This document shows, piece by piece, positions 23,912-33,166 of a DNA stretch of 52,510 nt. Position 1 is the first letter of the stretch. Every line of letters begins with the position of its first letter. Source of the stretch: Bacteroidaceae bacterium (lineage in GTDB: Bacteria; Bacteroidota; Bacteroidia; Bacteroidales; Bacteroidaceae); assembly GCA_017542145.1 (NCBI GenBank), contig JAFXXQ010000005.1:1-52510 (forward strand), read 5' to 3'. The notes under the pieces are model-generated. The model had not been told where the DNA came from. It did no database searches and saw only the letters and a list, made by a program, of their open reading frames with translations. The translations under genes were made by a program, and so were the position numbers.

Positions 23912-25411
23912 TCATTCTTCTACCACAGCCGTGCGTGCCGGTTGGGGCGTGATGGTAGGCTGCGTGGCGAGATAGTCGACAAGAAGGTCCGTATCCGTAT
24001 CCATAAGCTCCTCGCCCTCGCCGTCATGGGGGAAGATGTACGAGGTAGCGATGTAGCTGTTCATCGCCACGCGGTAGGTGCGGTTTTCTTGGAGGGGCTT
24101 ACCCTTAAGGTCTGTGATGTCGATGCGTTTGACGTTTCCGTCGTGCGTGTGGATGATGTAGCGTATACCGCCGGGGAGGAGGTCGGCACGTCGGCTGTAG
24201 CGCTGGTAGGAGCGGCGTATCATCTCGCGCAAGTCGGCAGCCGTCATGCGATAGATGAAGACGTTGTTGCAGAAGGGGTTGAGCGTGAAGATGTCGCCCT
24301 TCGTCACCTTGCCTTTGGGCAGTTGGCCGAGACGTACGCCGCCTGAGTTCTGCAGGGCGATATCGACACCCAGCCGGTCGATGAGGGCATCCGTCATCAC
24401 GTTGGCAATTGCCTCCGTACCGTCGAACTGACGGGTGGCCTCGCAGAGGACGTCTTTCAGCGTGTTCTGTTCGTTATAGTTATTGATGAGCGCCTTCACC
24501 TCAGCATCCTCCTTGATAGGGCGTGCGAGGTTGATAAGGCTGAAACGTTTGTCGGCAACGGTCCACGGCGAGCGGGAGTTGGCGCGTTGAAGGGTCAGCG
24601 TGGTCATGCCCAGGTTTTTGAGCCAGCACTCCGTCTGGGAGATGAGGACGCCATTCACCACGAAGGTGCTGTCGACGCGGGTATGGCTGTGCCCGCCGAT
24701 GATGACATCCAGTTCAGGCATAGCCTCTGCCAGTTTCTGGTCTTCGTTGTAGCCGATGTGGGTGAGGGCGATGAAGAGGTCGCAGCTGTCGCGCAGATGG
24801 CGGTATTCCTGTGCTGTCCGTATAGGTTCGCTGAAGGTCAGCCCCTGCAGTTTCCCTTGATGGGCCGAGGGGAGGTAGAGTCCGTCGCCCTTGGGTGCCG
24901 CTTGCGTCAGGCCGAGGATGCAGATGCGGATGCCGTTCTTTTTAAATAAGGTATAGGGCTTTGGCTGGGGCAGGGAAGAGGCGGCGGGGTCGACGGTCAA
25001 GTTGGCGCTGAGGGTTGCGAACGTCGCTTGGCGCAGACGGTCGGCCAGCAACGCCTGGCCAAGGTCGTACTCGTGGTTGCCGTAGGTCTCGAAGTCGTAA
25101 CCCACCTGGTTCATCAGGTCGACCATAGGGTAGCCCTTGGGGGCGTATTGGTCGACGACGGGGTTGCCCGTCCACTTGTCGCCTGCCGAGAGGAGAAGCA
25201 CGCCGTCGGGGTTCTTTTCCCGCTCGGCATCGACGAGGGTCTTCACCTTGGCATAGTTGTCGATACGCCCGTGCATGTCGTTGGTCGAAAAGATGACGAT
25301 GCTGGCCTCATTCGGCTTTTTCTTCAACAAGGGTGCTCCGCACGAAGTCGCGCACACCCCAACAATCACCATCAGTAACAAGCTGCTGAGCTGAAATACA
25401 ATTCGTTTCAT
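23912..25411 (-). CDS. 5'-nucleotidase/2',3'-cyclic phosphodiesterase-type lipoprotein
   Basis: 499 aa. Lipoprotein signal with lipobox ATSC (Cys24). The metallophosphatase domain shows every metal motif: STNDMHGRID, SAGDKW, YGNHEYDLG, ALTHIGYNED and IIGGHSHTRVD. The UshA-type C-terminal nucleotide-binding domain follows (NSGGVRLGQLPKGKVTKGDI and LNPFCNNVFIYRMTAADL). It probably dephosphorylates nucleotides or related sugars in the periplasm or at the surface. Two closely similar tandem genes are common in Bacteroides; here a single full-length gene is present. Promoter at 25435-25466. Confidence 0.92.
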   Translation of the reverse strand: MKRIVFQLSSLLLMVIVGVCATSCGAPLLKKKPNEASIVIFSTNDMHGRIDNYAKVKTLVDAEREKNPDGVLLLSAGDKWTGNPVVDQYAPKGYPMVDLMNQVGYDFETYGNHEYDLGQALLADRLRQATFATLSANLTVDPAASSLPQPKPYTLFKKNGIRICILGLTQAAPKGDGLYLPSAHQGKLQGLTFSEPIRTAQEYRHLRDSCDLFIALTHIGYNEDQKLAEAMPELDVIIGGHSHTRVDSTFVVNGVLISQTECWLKNLGMTTLTLQRANSRSPWTVADKRFSLINLARPIKEDAEVKALINNYNEQNTLKDVLCEATRQFDGTEAIANVMTDALIDRLGVDIALQNSGGVRLGQLPKGKVTKGDIFTLNPFCNNVFIYRMTAADLREMIRRSYQRYSRRADLLPGGIRYIIHTHDGNVKRIDITDLKGKPLQENRTYRVAMNSYIATSYIFPHDGEGEELMDTDTDLLVDYLATQPTITPQPARTAVVEE

Positions 25412-25434
25412 TTTTCGTGCCTTTCTTGTGTTAC

Positions 25435-25466
25435 AAAATTACGGGATAGTTGGCGAAAAACCAAAT
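25435..25466 (-). promoter_or_regulatory. promoter of the 5'-nucleotidase gene
   Basis: On the minus strand TTTG (25466-25463), exactly 20 bp, TAATTTTG (25442-25435). Both boxes match consensus. Confidence 0.75.
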
Positions 25467-25519
25467 GAAACATTCAATTATTTGCTTGCTCTATTTTTTT
25501 ATTTGCTTTCTCTGGCGAA

Positions 25520-25558
25520 TTATTCGCCTATTCTGTTTTTTTATTCGCCTATTCTGTT
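25520..25558. repeat. 18-bp direct repeat
   Basis: TTATTCGCCTATTCTGTT occurs at 25520-25537 and again at 25541-25558 in an otherwise T-rich intergenic stretch; the first copy is part of a small palindrome GGCGAAT-T-ATTCGCC. Function unknown. Confidence 0.8.
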
Positions 25559-25567
25559 CCATGGGCA

Positions 25568-25604
25568 GGAAAAAGAGTAGGGGACGCGCTGGCGTGTCCC
25601 CTAC
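25568..25604 (-). terminator. terminator of gdhA
   Basis: A 12-bp stem, GTAGGGGACACG/CGCGTCCCCTAC on the minus strand with one G-U-type pair and a 4-nt loop, is followed by TCTTTTTCC. It is 26 bp past the gdhA stop. Confidence 0.85.
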
Positions 25605-25630
25605 AGGCTGTTGATGCTGGCTGCGGTTTT

Positions 25631-26968
25631 TTAGATGATGCCTTGGGCGAGCATGGCGTGGGCCACCTTCATGAAGCCGGCGATGTTGGCACCCTTGACG
25701 TAGTTGATGTAGCCGTCGGGCTCGGTACCGTACTTGAGGCATTGGGCGTGGATGCTGCTCATGATGTAGTGGAGCTTCTGGTCAACCTCTTCGGCGCTCC
25801 AGCTGATGTGGCCGGCGTTCTGGCTCATTTCCAGTCCACTAGTGGCGACGCCTCCGGCGTTGACGGCCTTGCCCGGAGCAAAGAGCATCTTGGCGCCGAC
25901 GAAGGCATCGATGGCCTCGGGGGTGCAGCCCATGTTGGAGATTTCGCCGACGCAGATGACGCCGTTGTCAAGAATCTGCTGGGCATCCTTGCCGTTGAGC
26001 TCGTTCTGCGTGGCGCAGGTGAGGCAGACGTCAACCTTCTGCTCCCAGGGCTTGCGGCCTGCGAAGAACTGCGAGCCGGGGAACTTGTCGGCGTAGGGGG
26101 CGACGACGTCGTTGCCGCTGTTGCGGAGGTCGAGCATGTAGTCAATCTTCTCTCCACTGATGCCTGCGGGGTCGTAGATGTAGCCGTCGGGCCCGGAGAT
26201 GGTGACGACCTTGGCGCCCAGCTGGGTTGCCTTGGTGACGGCACCCCAGGCCACATTACCGAAGCCGCTGACGGCGACGGTCTTGCCCTCGATGGAGAGG
26301 CCGCGCGTAGCCAGCATCTGGGTGACAAAGTAGAGTCCGCCGAAGCCCGTAGCCTCAGGACGGATAAGTGAGCCACCATAGTCGAGGCCCTTGCCGGTGA
26401 GGACGCCCGTGCACTCGCGCGTGAGTTTCTTGTACATGCCCATCAGGTAGCCGATTTCGCGTCCACCCACGCCGATATCGCCAGCGGGGACGTCGGTATC
26501 GGGCCCGATATTCTTCCAGAGTTCCAGCATGAAGGCCTGGCAGAAGCGCATGATCTCAGCCTCGGACTTACCGCGGGGGCTGAAGTCCGAGCCGCCCTTG
26601 CCGCCGCCCATGGGCAGGGTGGTGAGGGCGTTCTTGAAGGTCTGCTCGAAGCCGAGGAACTTCAGGATGGAGGGGGTGACAGAAGCGTGGAAACGGAGGC
26701 CGCCCTTGTAGGGGCCGATGGCGTTGTTGAACTGCACGCGGTAGCCTGTGTTGGTCTGCACCTCGCCCTTGTCGTCGACCCATGTGACGCGGAACGTAAT
26801 CATGCGGTCGGGTTCGACAAGACGCTCGATGATTTTTGCTTTCTCAAACTCGGGGTGCTGGTTGTAAATGTCTTCGATGGACATCAGCACTTCACGGACG
26901 GCCTGGATGTACTCGGGCTCGCCCGGATGTTTCAACTCAAGTGACTTGATAATCTCTTCGGTTTTCAT
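25631..26968 (-). CDS. gdhA: glutamate dehydrogenase (NADP-type)
   Basis: Converts 2-oxoglutarate and ammonia to glutamate, the main ammonia assimilation route in many Bacteroidales. 445 aa, the length of the hexameric class. Seen: NTGYRVQFNNAIGPYKGGLR with the substrate lysine, GGGKGGSDFSPRGKSEAEI, VPAGDIGVGGREIGYLMG, the Rossmann loop GFGNVAWGA and late GGVATSGLEMSQNA. Start at MKTEEIIKSLELKHPGEPEY is standard. It has a TACTTTTG -7 box upstream and a strong terminator, so it is monocistronic. Cofactor preference is assigned from family similarity only. Confidence 0.95.
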   Translation of the reverse strand: MKTEEIIKSLELKHPGEPEYIQAVREVLMSIEDIYNQHPEFEKAKIIERLVEPDRMITFRVTWVDDKGEVQTNTGYRVQFNNAIGPYKGGLRFHASVTPSILKFLGFEQTFKNALTTLPMGGGKGGSDFSPRGKSEAEIMRFCQAFMLELWKNIGPDTDVPAGDIGVGGREIGYLMGMYKKLTRECTGVLTGKGLDYGGSLIRPEATGFGGLYFVTQMLATRGLSIEGKTVAVSGFGNVAWGAVTKATQLGAKVVTISGPDGYIYDPAGISGEKIDYMLDLRNSGNDVVAPYADKFPGSQFFAGRKPWEQKVDVCLTCATQNELNGKDAQQILDNGVICVGEISNMGCTPEAIDAFVGAKMLFAPGKAVNAGGVATSGLEMSQNAGHISWSAEEVDQKLHYIMSSIHAQCLKYGTEPDGYINYVKGANIAGFMKVAHAMLAQGII

Positions 26969-27012
26969 TGGATGATTTTTTAAATGAAAAATTAAAATTG
27001 GTATATGCGGTA

Positions 27013-27020
27013 CAAAAGTA
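27013..27020 (-). promoter_or_regulatory. -7 box of gdhA
   Basis: Minus-strand TACTTTTG matches TAnnTTTG about 45 bp ahead of gdhA. I see no convincing -33 TTTG at the right spacing, which could mean activator dependence. Confidence 0.45.
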
Positions 27021-27190
27021 GTATAAGATTAGCGAAGAAAAAAATAAAACCTGATTTATTTTCTGCCCCCCGAAAAGGGCGGTAAGAGGCTTTTCTGCGT
27101 GGAAAAGTACAGTTTTTCGCTTTCCTGTTCGGTAATTTGGATTTTTTACACTAATTTCGCGCAATTTATTTCATTCTATAGGAAAAGAGG

Positions 27191-30160
27191 ATGGCTGAAA
27201 CGAATCTGAATTTTTTGAATAGCCGCAGGTATCTGCTGAAGGACACGTCGTTTGTCAACCTGATGACGAAGCGAATCTTCAACGTGCTGGTGGTGGCGAA
27301 TCCCTACGACGTCTTCATCATGGAGGACGACGGACGTATCGACGAGACGATTTTCGAGGAATATACCCGTATCGGGCTGAGTAGCGCCCCGCGTTTCACG
27401 AAGGTGTCGAACCGCGAGGAGGCTACCGAGGCGCTGGAGACGATGCGCTACGACCTGGTCATCTGTATGCCGAGTACCGACAATACCGATGCCTTCGACA
27501 TCGCCCGCGACATCAAGACGCAGTTCCCTGACACGGAGCTGGTGGTGCTGACGCCCTTCTCGCACGGCATCACCCGCTATATGGAAGGGCTCGACCTGAG
27601 CCTCTTCGAATACGTCTTCTGCTGGCTGGGGAACACGGAGCTCATCCTTTCCATTATTAAACTGATAGAGGACAAGATGAACCTCGACCACGACATCCAC
27701 GAGGCAGGGGTGCAGCAGATTCTGCTTGTCGAGGACGGCATCCGCTACTACTCGTCGGTACTGCCCAACCTCTACCGCTTCGTGCTGGAGCAGAGCCGCG
27801 ACTTTGCTACCGAGGCGTTGAACGCCCACGAGGTGATGCTGCGCAAGCGCGGACGTCCTAAAATTGTGCTGGCCCGTACCTATGAGGAGGCATGGGAGCT
27901 CTATTCGACCTACCGCGACAACACGCTGGGTGTCATCGCCGACGTCCGCTTCCCGAAGGACGGGGCAAAGGACCCTGAAGCGGGCTTCAAGCTGCTCGAT
28001 GCCATCCGTGCCGACAATCCCTTCGTGCCCATCATCATGCAGTCGGCCGAGGAGAAAAACCGCCCCCTGGCCGAAGCACGCGGCATCGGTTACATCGATA
28101 AGAACTCCAAGAAGATGGACGTCGACCTTCGCCAGATGGTGTGGAGGCACTTCGGCTTCGGCGACCTTATATTCCGCGATATGCAGACGGGCGAGGAACT
28201 CGTACGCGTCCATAACCTGCGCGACTTGCAGGACAACATCTTCACCGTTCCTACGGAATCGTTCGTCTATTTGGCGTCGCACAACGTCATCTCGCGTTGG
28301 CTGGCTTCGCGAGCCATGTTCCCTATCGCCGAGGTGCTGCGCAAGATGTCCATTGACGACGAAAAGGACATCGACGTGCATCGCCGCATCATCTTCGATG
28401 CCATCGTGGAGTATCGCCGGATGAAGAATCAGGGCGTCGTAGCAGAATACATGCGTGGGCGCTTCGACCGCTACTCGAATTTTGCCCGCATCGGCGAAGG
28501 CTCGCTGGGCGGCAAGGCCAGGGGAATCGCCTTTATTGACAATATCCTGAAGAAGCACCCCGAGATTCAGGGCCTTGAGCGGGCCGAGATTCACATTCCC
28601 AAGACGCTCGTCCTCTGTACCGACATTTTCGACAGTTTCATGGAGGACAACAACCTCTATCCCATAGCCCTTTCCGATGCTCCTGACGAGGAGATTCTCG
28701 CGGCGTTCCTGAAGGGGCAACTGCCCGATACGTTGAGGGACGATGTGGAGTCGTTCTGCGAGGTCGTCTCGCATCCTATTGCCGTGCGCTCCAGCTCGTT
28801 ACTGGAGGACTCGCACTACCAGCCCTACGCCGGCGTCTATGCCACCTACATGGTACCTGACGGCCCGCATCAGCTCTCGCGTCTGGCTGATGCCATCAAG
28901 GGCGTGTATGCCAGCGTGTTCTATCGCGCTTCGAAATCCTATATGGCGGCAACGAGCAACGTCATCGACCAGGAGAAGATGGCCATCATCCTTCAGGAGG
29001 TGGTGGGCGACCGCTACGGACGCCGCTTCTATCCCAACTGCTCGGGCGTTGCCCGCTCGCTCAACTTCTATCCTGTAGGGGACGAGAAGGCCGAGGAAGG
29101 CGTTGTTGACTTGGCTTTGGGCCTCGGTAAGCATATCGTCGACGGGGGACGCTCCCTTCGTGTCAGTCCCGCTCATCCGCGCCATGTCATGCAGATTAGT
29201 GAGGTACGTCTGGCGCTTACGGAAACGCAGACCACCTTCCTTGCCATCGACATGGAGTCCGATGAGCGTCCGCTTACCGTCCACGAGGACTTCGACCTCC
29301 TCCGCCTGTCTGTCAGCGAGGCTGTTCCTGACGGAACGCTCGACTGGATTGGCTCTACCTATATCCGCGAGGACGATATGATTTGCGACGGCGTCAACTA
29401 CCCGGGCCGCAAGCTGGTCACCTTCTCGGGGCTGCTCCACTACGACCTCTTCCCGCTGATGAAGATTGTCCAGCTGGTGCTGAAGTACGGCTCGGAGGGG
29501 ATGCGCCGTCCTGTGGAGATTGAGTTTGCCGCCCGTTTCAATACGAAGGAACGCTCCGGCATCTTCTATCCGTTGCAGATGCGCCCCATCGTGAGTGCCC
29601 GCGAGTGCATTCAGGAAGACCTTACGCAGGCCGACCGCGAGCGGCTTCTGCTCTATTCCACACAGTCGTTGGGCAACGGCATCACCTCCGATGTGGAAGA
29701 CGTCATTTACATCCGCCCAGGAGCCTTCGGGTATACCATCAACCGCACCATCGCCGATGAAGTCCGCGAACTGAACGAACTGCTGACGGCCGACGAGCTC
29801 GGCTATCTGCTCGTTGGCCCTGGACGCTGGGGCACGGCCGATGATGCCCTCGGCATTCCCGTGGAGTGGGGCGATATTGCGGGCGTACGTTTCATCGTCG
29901 AAACGGCTATTGACGGACGTCCCATCCAGCCTAGCCAGGGCTCGCACTTCTTCCAGAACCTTACTTCCTTCGGCGTGGGCTACTTTACCGTCAATCCGTT
30001 TGCGCGTGGCAGCGACGACATCTTCCGCATGGAGTGGCTCGAGGCTCTGCCTGCCATTCACGAGACGGAGCACGTCCGCCATGTCCGCTTCCCCCGTCCT
30101 TTCATCGTGAAGATGGATGGCCTCAAGAGCGTCGGCGTCATCGAAGTCATGGAGAAATAA
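27191..30160 (+). CDS. receiver-domain and PEP/pyruvate-binding kinase fusion
   Basis: 989 aa, cytoplasmic. Residues about 30-165 look like a response-regulator receiver lacking the phospho-acceptor Asp (YDLVICMPSTDN). Residues about 175-330 form a second one with an acidic pocket (LLVEDGIRYY) and a candidate Asp in VIADVRFPKDG. After a helical linker comes an ATP-grasp PEP/pyruvate-binding domain of PEP-synthase type (about 430-860): GEGSLGGKARGIAFIDNIL, PIAVRSSSLLEDSHYQPYAG, YSGVY-like AGVYATYM and LGLGKHIVDGG. No phosphohistidine swivel or TIM-barrel domain is evident, so ordinary PEP synthesis is doubtful; a signal-dependent phosphotransfer is conceivable. Similar fusions are conserved in Bacteroidetes but the function is not settled. 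Confidence 0.82.
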   Translation: MAETNLNFLNSRRYLLKDTSFVNLMTKRIFNVLVVANPYDVFIMEDDGRIDETIFEEYTRIGLSSAPRFTKVSNREEATEALETMRYDLVICMPSTDNTDAFDIARDIKTQFPDTELVVLTPFSHGITRYMEGLDLSLFEYVFCWLGNTELILSIIKLIEDKMNLDHDIHEAGVQQILLVEDGIRYYSSVLPNLYRFVLEQSRDFATEALNAHEVMLRKRGRPKIVLARTYEEAWELYSTYRDNTLGVIADVRFPKDGAKDPEAGFKLLDAIRADNPFVPIIMQSAEEKNRPLAEARGIGYIDKNSKKMDVDLRQMVWRHFGFGDLIFRDMQTGEELVRVHNLRDLQDNIFTVPTESFVYLASHNVISRWLASRAMFPIAEVLRKMSIDDEKDIDVHRRIIFDAIVEYRRMKNQGVVAEYMRGRFDRYSNFARIGEGSLGGKARGIAFIDNILKKHPEIQGLERAEIHIPKTLVLCTDIFDSFMEDNNLYPIALSDAPDEEILAAFLKGQLPDTLRDDVESFCEVVSHPIAVRSSSLLEDSHYQPYAGVYATYMVPDGPHQLSRLADAIKGVYASVFYRASKSYMAATSNVIDQEKMAIILQEVVGDRYGRRFYPNCSGVARSLNFYPVGDEKAEEGVVDLALGLGKHIVDGGRSLRVSPAHPRHVMQISEVRLALTETQTTFLAIDMESDERPLTVHEDFDLLRLSVSEAVPDGTLDWIGSTYIREDDMICDGVNYPGRKLVTFSGLLHYDLFPLMKIVQLVLKYGSEGMRRPVEIEFAARFNTKERSGIFYPLQMRPIVSARECIQEDLTQADRERLLLYSTQSLGNGITSDVEDVIYIRPGAFGYTINRTIADEVRELNELLTADELGYLLVGPGRWGTADDALGIPVEWGDIAGVRFIVETAIDGRPIQPSQGSHFFQNLTSFGVGYFTVNPFARGSDDIFRMEWLEALPAIHETEHVRHVRFPRPFIVKMDGLKSVGVIEVMEK

Positions 30161-30196
30161 TTTCTCGCCGAAGGCGACTAAAAATAACTTGGAAAT

Positions 30197-31513
30197 ATGA
30201 ACGAGACACAACAGAAGGCCTTACAACGTCTGGGGGTTGAGGCGCTGACCCCTATGCAGGAAGCCGCATTGGCGGCCTGCCATGAGTCTGGCGATGTTAT
30301 TCTGCTATCGCCTACGGGCAGCGGAAAGACCCTGGCATACCTGCTGCCCCTCATCGAAAGACTCCAATCACAAATGGGCAATGGTCAGAAGGCCATCGTC
30401 GTCGTGCCCTCGCGCGAACTTGCTATGCAAATAGAGTCCGTGTTCAAACAGATGGGAACCCCTTGGAAGGCTATGGCCGTCTATGGCGGCCGTCCCGCTA
30501 TGGACGAGCATCGCACCATGCGCGACGTCCGTCCCGAGCTCATCATCGGTACCCCCGGACGACTTATCGACCACCTCCAGAAGGGAAATATCGATGCCGA
30601 AGCCGTCAGGACGTTAGTGTTGGACGAGTTCGACAAGTGCCTCGAGCTCGGCTTCTATGACGAGATGAACACCCTCCTCGACCTCCTGCCACGTGTGGAG
30701 CGCCATTGGTTCTTTTCGGCAACCAACTTGCAGGAGTGGCCCGCTTTCATCCACCCCGAGCGTTGCATACACCTCAACTATCTGGGCAGCTCATCCCGCG
30801 TCAACCACTACGTCGTTCACTCCCCTGAAAAGGACAAGCTGGATACCCTCTATCGCCTTCTCTGCAGTCTTGACGGCTCGCAGGCCATCGTCTTTGTGGG
30901 CTATCGCGAATCCGTCGAGCGCATCAGCAGCTTCCTCCGCGAGAAGAAGCTCATCCACGCCGCCTATCACGGAGGTCTGGAGCAGGACTTGCGCGAGCGG
31001 GCCATCTATAAGTTCCGTAACGGTAGCGTTAATGTCCTCGTCAGTACCGACCTGGCTTCCCGCGGGCTCGATATCCCCGAGGTGCAGCACATCATCCACT
31101 ACCATCTGCCCGCTAACGAGGAGGCCGTCATCCATCGTACAGGGCGTACCGCCCGCTGGGACGCCTCAGGCAACAGCTACTTCATCCTCGGCCCGGGCGA
31201 GAGCCTCCCCGAGTCCGTTGCGGCAGACGCCAGGGACTTCGCCGCCCTTCCCGACATTCCACGCCGTCCCACGCCCCCCGCATGGGAGACGCTCTACATC
31301 GGCAAGGGCAAGAAGGACAAGCTGGGGCGCATTGACATCGCCGGCTTCCTCTATAAGAAAGGCAACCTGACGTCCGACGACGTGGGTCACATCGACGTCC
31401 TCGACCATTACGCCTATGCCGCCGTCCGCCGCGCGAAGGTCCGCCAGCTGCTTACCCTCGTCAGCGGCGAAAAGATCAAAGGCATGAAGACCATCATCGA
31501 AATTGCCCGATAG
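30197..31513 (+). CDS. DEAD-box-type RNA helicase with DbpA-like C-terminus
   Basis: 438 aa. Motifs in order: Q motif (LTPMQEAAL), Walker A SPTGSGKT (38-45), PSRELA, GTPGR, motif II as DEFD (about 144-147) instead of DEAD, SAT, then HGGLEQDLRERAIYKFRNG, STDLASRGLDIPEV and HRTGRTAR. The C-terminal 80 residues (DIAGFLYKKGNLTSDDVGHI through IKGMKTIIEIAR) match the DbpA RNA-binding domain that recognises 23S rRNA, so a ribosome-assembly role is likely. It starts 36 bp after the preceding gene and may be cotranscribed with it. Confidence 0.93.
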   Translation: MNETQQKALQRLGVEALTPMQEAALAACHESGDVILLSPTGSGKTLAYLLPLIERLQSQMGNGQKAIVVVPSRELAMQIESVFKQMGTPWKAMAVYGGRPAMDEHRTMRDVRPELIIGTPGRLIDHLQKGNIDAEAVRTLVLDEFDKCLELGFYDEMNTLLDLLPRVERHWFFSATNLQEWPAFIHPERCIHLNYLGSSSRVNHYVVHSPEKDKLDTLYRLLCSLDGSQAIVFVGYRESVERISSFLREKKLIHAAYHGGLEQDLRERAIYKFRNGSVNVLVSTDLASRGLDIPEVQHIIHYHLPANEEAVIHRTGRTARWDASGNSYFILGPGESLPESVAADARDFAALPDIPRRPTPPAWETLYIGKGKKDKLGRIDIAGFLYKKGNLTSDDVGHIDVLDHYAYAAVRRAKVRQLLTLVSGEKIKGMKTIIEIAR

Positions 31514-31597
31514 CGACGTCTCCGGATAGAGGTTTTTTTCGTTTTTACCCCAACACCTACCTGAACCCCTGTAAGGTGTTGATAGTAAGAGTGTAAA

Positions 31598-31696
31598 GTT
31601 AGGTAGGTGTTTGACAAACACCTACCTAACACCTACCTAACACCTACCTGACACCTACCTGACACCTACCTGACACCTACCTGACACCTACCTGAA
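31598..31696. repeat. left 33-bp palindrome and 11-bp tandem array
   Basis: GTTAGGTAGGTGTTT-GAC-AAACACCTACCTAAC (15-bp arms, 3-nt centre) spans 31598-31630. From 31620 seven head-to-tail 11-mers follow: two ACCTACCTAAC, four ACCTACCTGAC and one ACCTACCTGAA, ending 13 bp before the VapE stop. There are no spacers, so this is not CRISPR. Confidence 0.95.
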
Positions 31697-31708
31697 CTGT
31701 CATCCGGG

Positions 31709-32929
31709 TCAGGCCGCTTTCAGGGGAATCACCTTGAAGTACTTCACGTTCCCCCGATGGATGGCATCATACCCCAGCTCCTTCATCGCCAGCCCGATGT
31801 GAATCTTCGCGCTATGCGTGTTCTTCACCAGCGGATATTCACGACGGATGATGCTCAGCAATTCCCCTGTGTTCAGTATCTTCGAGCCCTCGTTCTCGGC
31901 AGGCTTGCGGAAGCAGACCCCCACCATCTCCGTCATGTCCGTCTCGGTCATGTAGCTGAGGTTCAGCTGCTGGATGCGCTCCACCTCGTCGTTGTTGAAC
32001 CAGTAGGGCGACTTCAGTTCGCAGATCTCGTGCATCACCTGGGCGTAGAGCTGATCGTGGTCAATCTCCCCACGATTGTCAATCATCTGCCCGTCGGGAA
32101 TCGTCAGGCAGATGTATCGACGGCTACCTGTCGCGTCCGTCAGCGGATGCGGATTGTTCGTCGTAGCCACAAACGAGGCATAGCGTGGGCGGTCCTCCTG
32201 CGCGCAGCCGTAGATGGGGCGTCCGTTCACCTTGTTCTTCGAGAGCGTCTGCTTCAGGGCCGCATGCTGGCTGGGGCGTATGGCCTCCAGCTCGTCCAGG
32301 TTCACCAACAGGTTGTTAGTCAGGGCCATCTCCTTGTCGAACTTGTTCGAGAGGTTCAGGTGGTCCAGATAGTACTGTCGCAGGTGCTTGGGCAGCAGGC
32401 GACGGATGAACGTGGTCTTGCCGCATCCCTGCGCCCCGATGAGCGTCGGCACGCACTCGTTGCCGTGCAACGAGTCCATCTGGAGCCAATGAGCCACAGC
32501 CGAGCGAAGCCAGACGCTCAGGTAGCCCAGCTGCTCTGTGCTGATGCCAGGCAGCCGTCCGAAGAGCCTCGCCACGTGGTTCTGTCCGTCCCAGCTCGGC
32601 AGCCCCTCGAGATACTCACGGATGGGGTCATACGCGCGTACCTCTTCCGAATGGAGCAGCTCGACGATGTCCGGCTTGGGGCTAACCCCGTCGCCCACAT
32701 TCTCGCGCTTGGCGCGGATGACGATGCTGTTCAGCGCCTCCTGCGTCAGCACGCGCCAGACGGGCTGCCCGTCCGGCGTGCCCTCTGAAGGCAAGGTTGT
32801 AAACTCTACCTTACCGCTCAGCACGTTACGGCGGAAAAGGTATTTGTCCTGAAGGAACTGCTCGGCTTCGAGCGTTCCCATTTGAGACTCGTTAAGCGTC
32901 TCATCACGATTTGTAAGGGTGATGTTCAT
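31709..32929 (-). CDS. VapE/VirE-like primase-helicase with DUF3874-type end
   Basis: 406 aa, started at MNITLTNRDETLN (the upstream 22 codons read through the promoter-like AT-rich zone). An N-terminal segment (YLFRRNVLSGKVEFTTLP) leads to the P-loop core: Walker A GAQGCGKTTF (about 163-172), acidic LLVNLDELEA (about 203-212), sensor-like FVATTNNPHPLTDATGSRRY, all as in virulence-associated E proteins, superfamily 3-like D5 helicases of islands and phages. The C-terminus (about 330-406, TGELLSIIRREYPLVKNT and MKELGYDAIHRGNVKYFKVI) is the DUF3874 winged region. No primase active site is seen, so it is more helicase than primase. It is alone between composite repeats, not in a prophage. Confidence 0.85.
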   Translation of the reverse strand: MNITLTNRDETLNESQMGTLEAEQFLQDKYLFRRNVLSGKVEFTTLPSEGTPDGQPVWRVLTQEALNSIVIRAKRENVGDGVSPKPDIVELLHSEEVRAYDPIREYLEGLPSWDGQNHVARLFGRLPGISTEQLGYLSVWLRSAVAHWLQMDSLHGNECVPTLIGAQGCGKTTFIRRLLPKHLRQYYLDHLNLSNKFDKEMALTNNLLVNLDELEAIRPSQHAALKQTLSKNKVNGRPIYGCAQEDRPRYASFVATTNNPHPLTDATGSRRYICLTIPDGQMIDNRGEIDHDQLYAQVMHEICELKSPYWFNNDEVERIQQLNLSYMTETDMTEMVGVCFRKPAENEGSKILNTGELLSIIRREYPLVKNTHSAKIHIGLAMKELGYDAIHRGNVKYFKVIPLKAA

Positions 32930-33100
32930 AATAGGGATAAATGAGTTAAATGAATGAAACAATCTTTGGTTCTGTAACTGCGTGCAAAGATACAAAAAAC
33001 CTTTTTAAACAGTTTCCACTTCAATCGAGAAAGGGTTCTCACCCCATTTTTTTCTTTATTCAAGTTTCGGAAGTAAAAAAACGAGCCTAGAAGGCGATGA

Positions 33101-33147
33101 GCGCCCTGAGAGGGCAGCAAGCTACTAGCCCAGGGCAACGCCCTGGG
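33101..33147. repeat. REP-like palindromic repeat
   Basis: GCGCCCTGAGAGGGC followed by CCCAGGGC-AAC-GCCCTGGG (33129-33147). The same two-hairpin module recurs at 33561-33609 and in part at 33631-33690. Such G/C-rich double palindromes are dispersed in many Bacteroidetes genomes. Confidence 0.8.
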
Positions 33148-33166
33148 TGCAAACGGCAAAAGTAAC

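Noticed and set aside
27176..30211. Two long minus-strand open frames (532 and 470 codons) across the receiver/PEP-synthase-like gene
   Set aside because: Antisense shadows of a well-supported gene, with no recognisable motifs.
31620..31696. Possible CRISPR array
   Set aside because: The 11-bp units are directly tandem with no spacers, and no cas gene is present.
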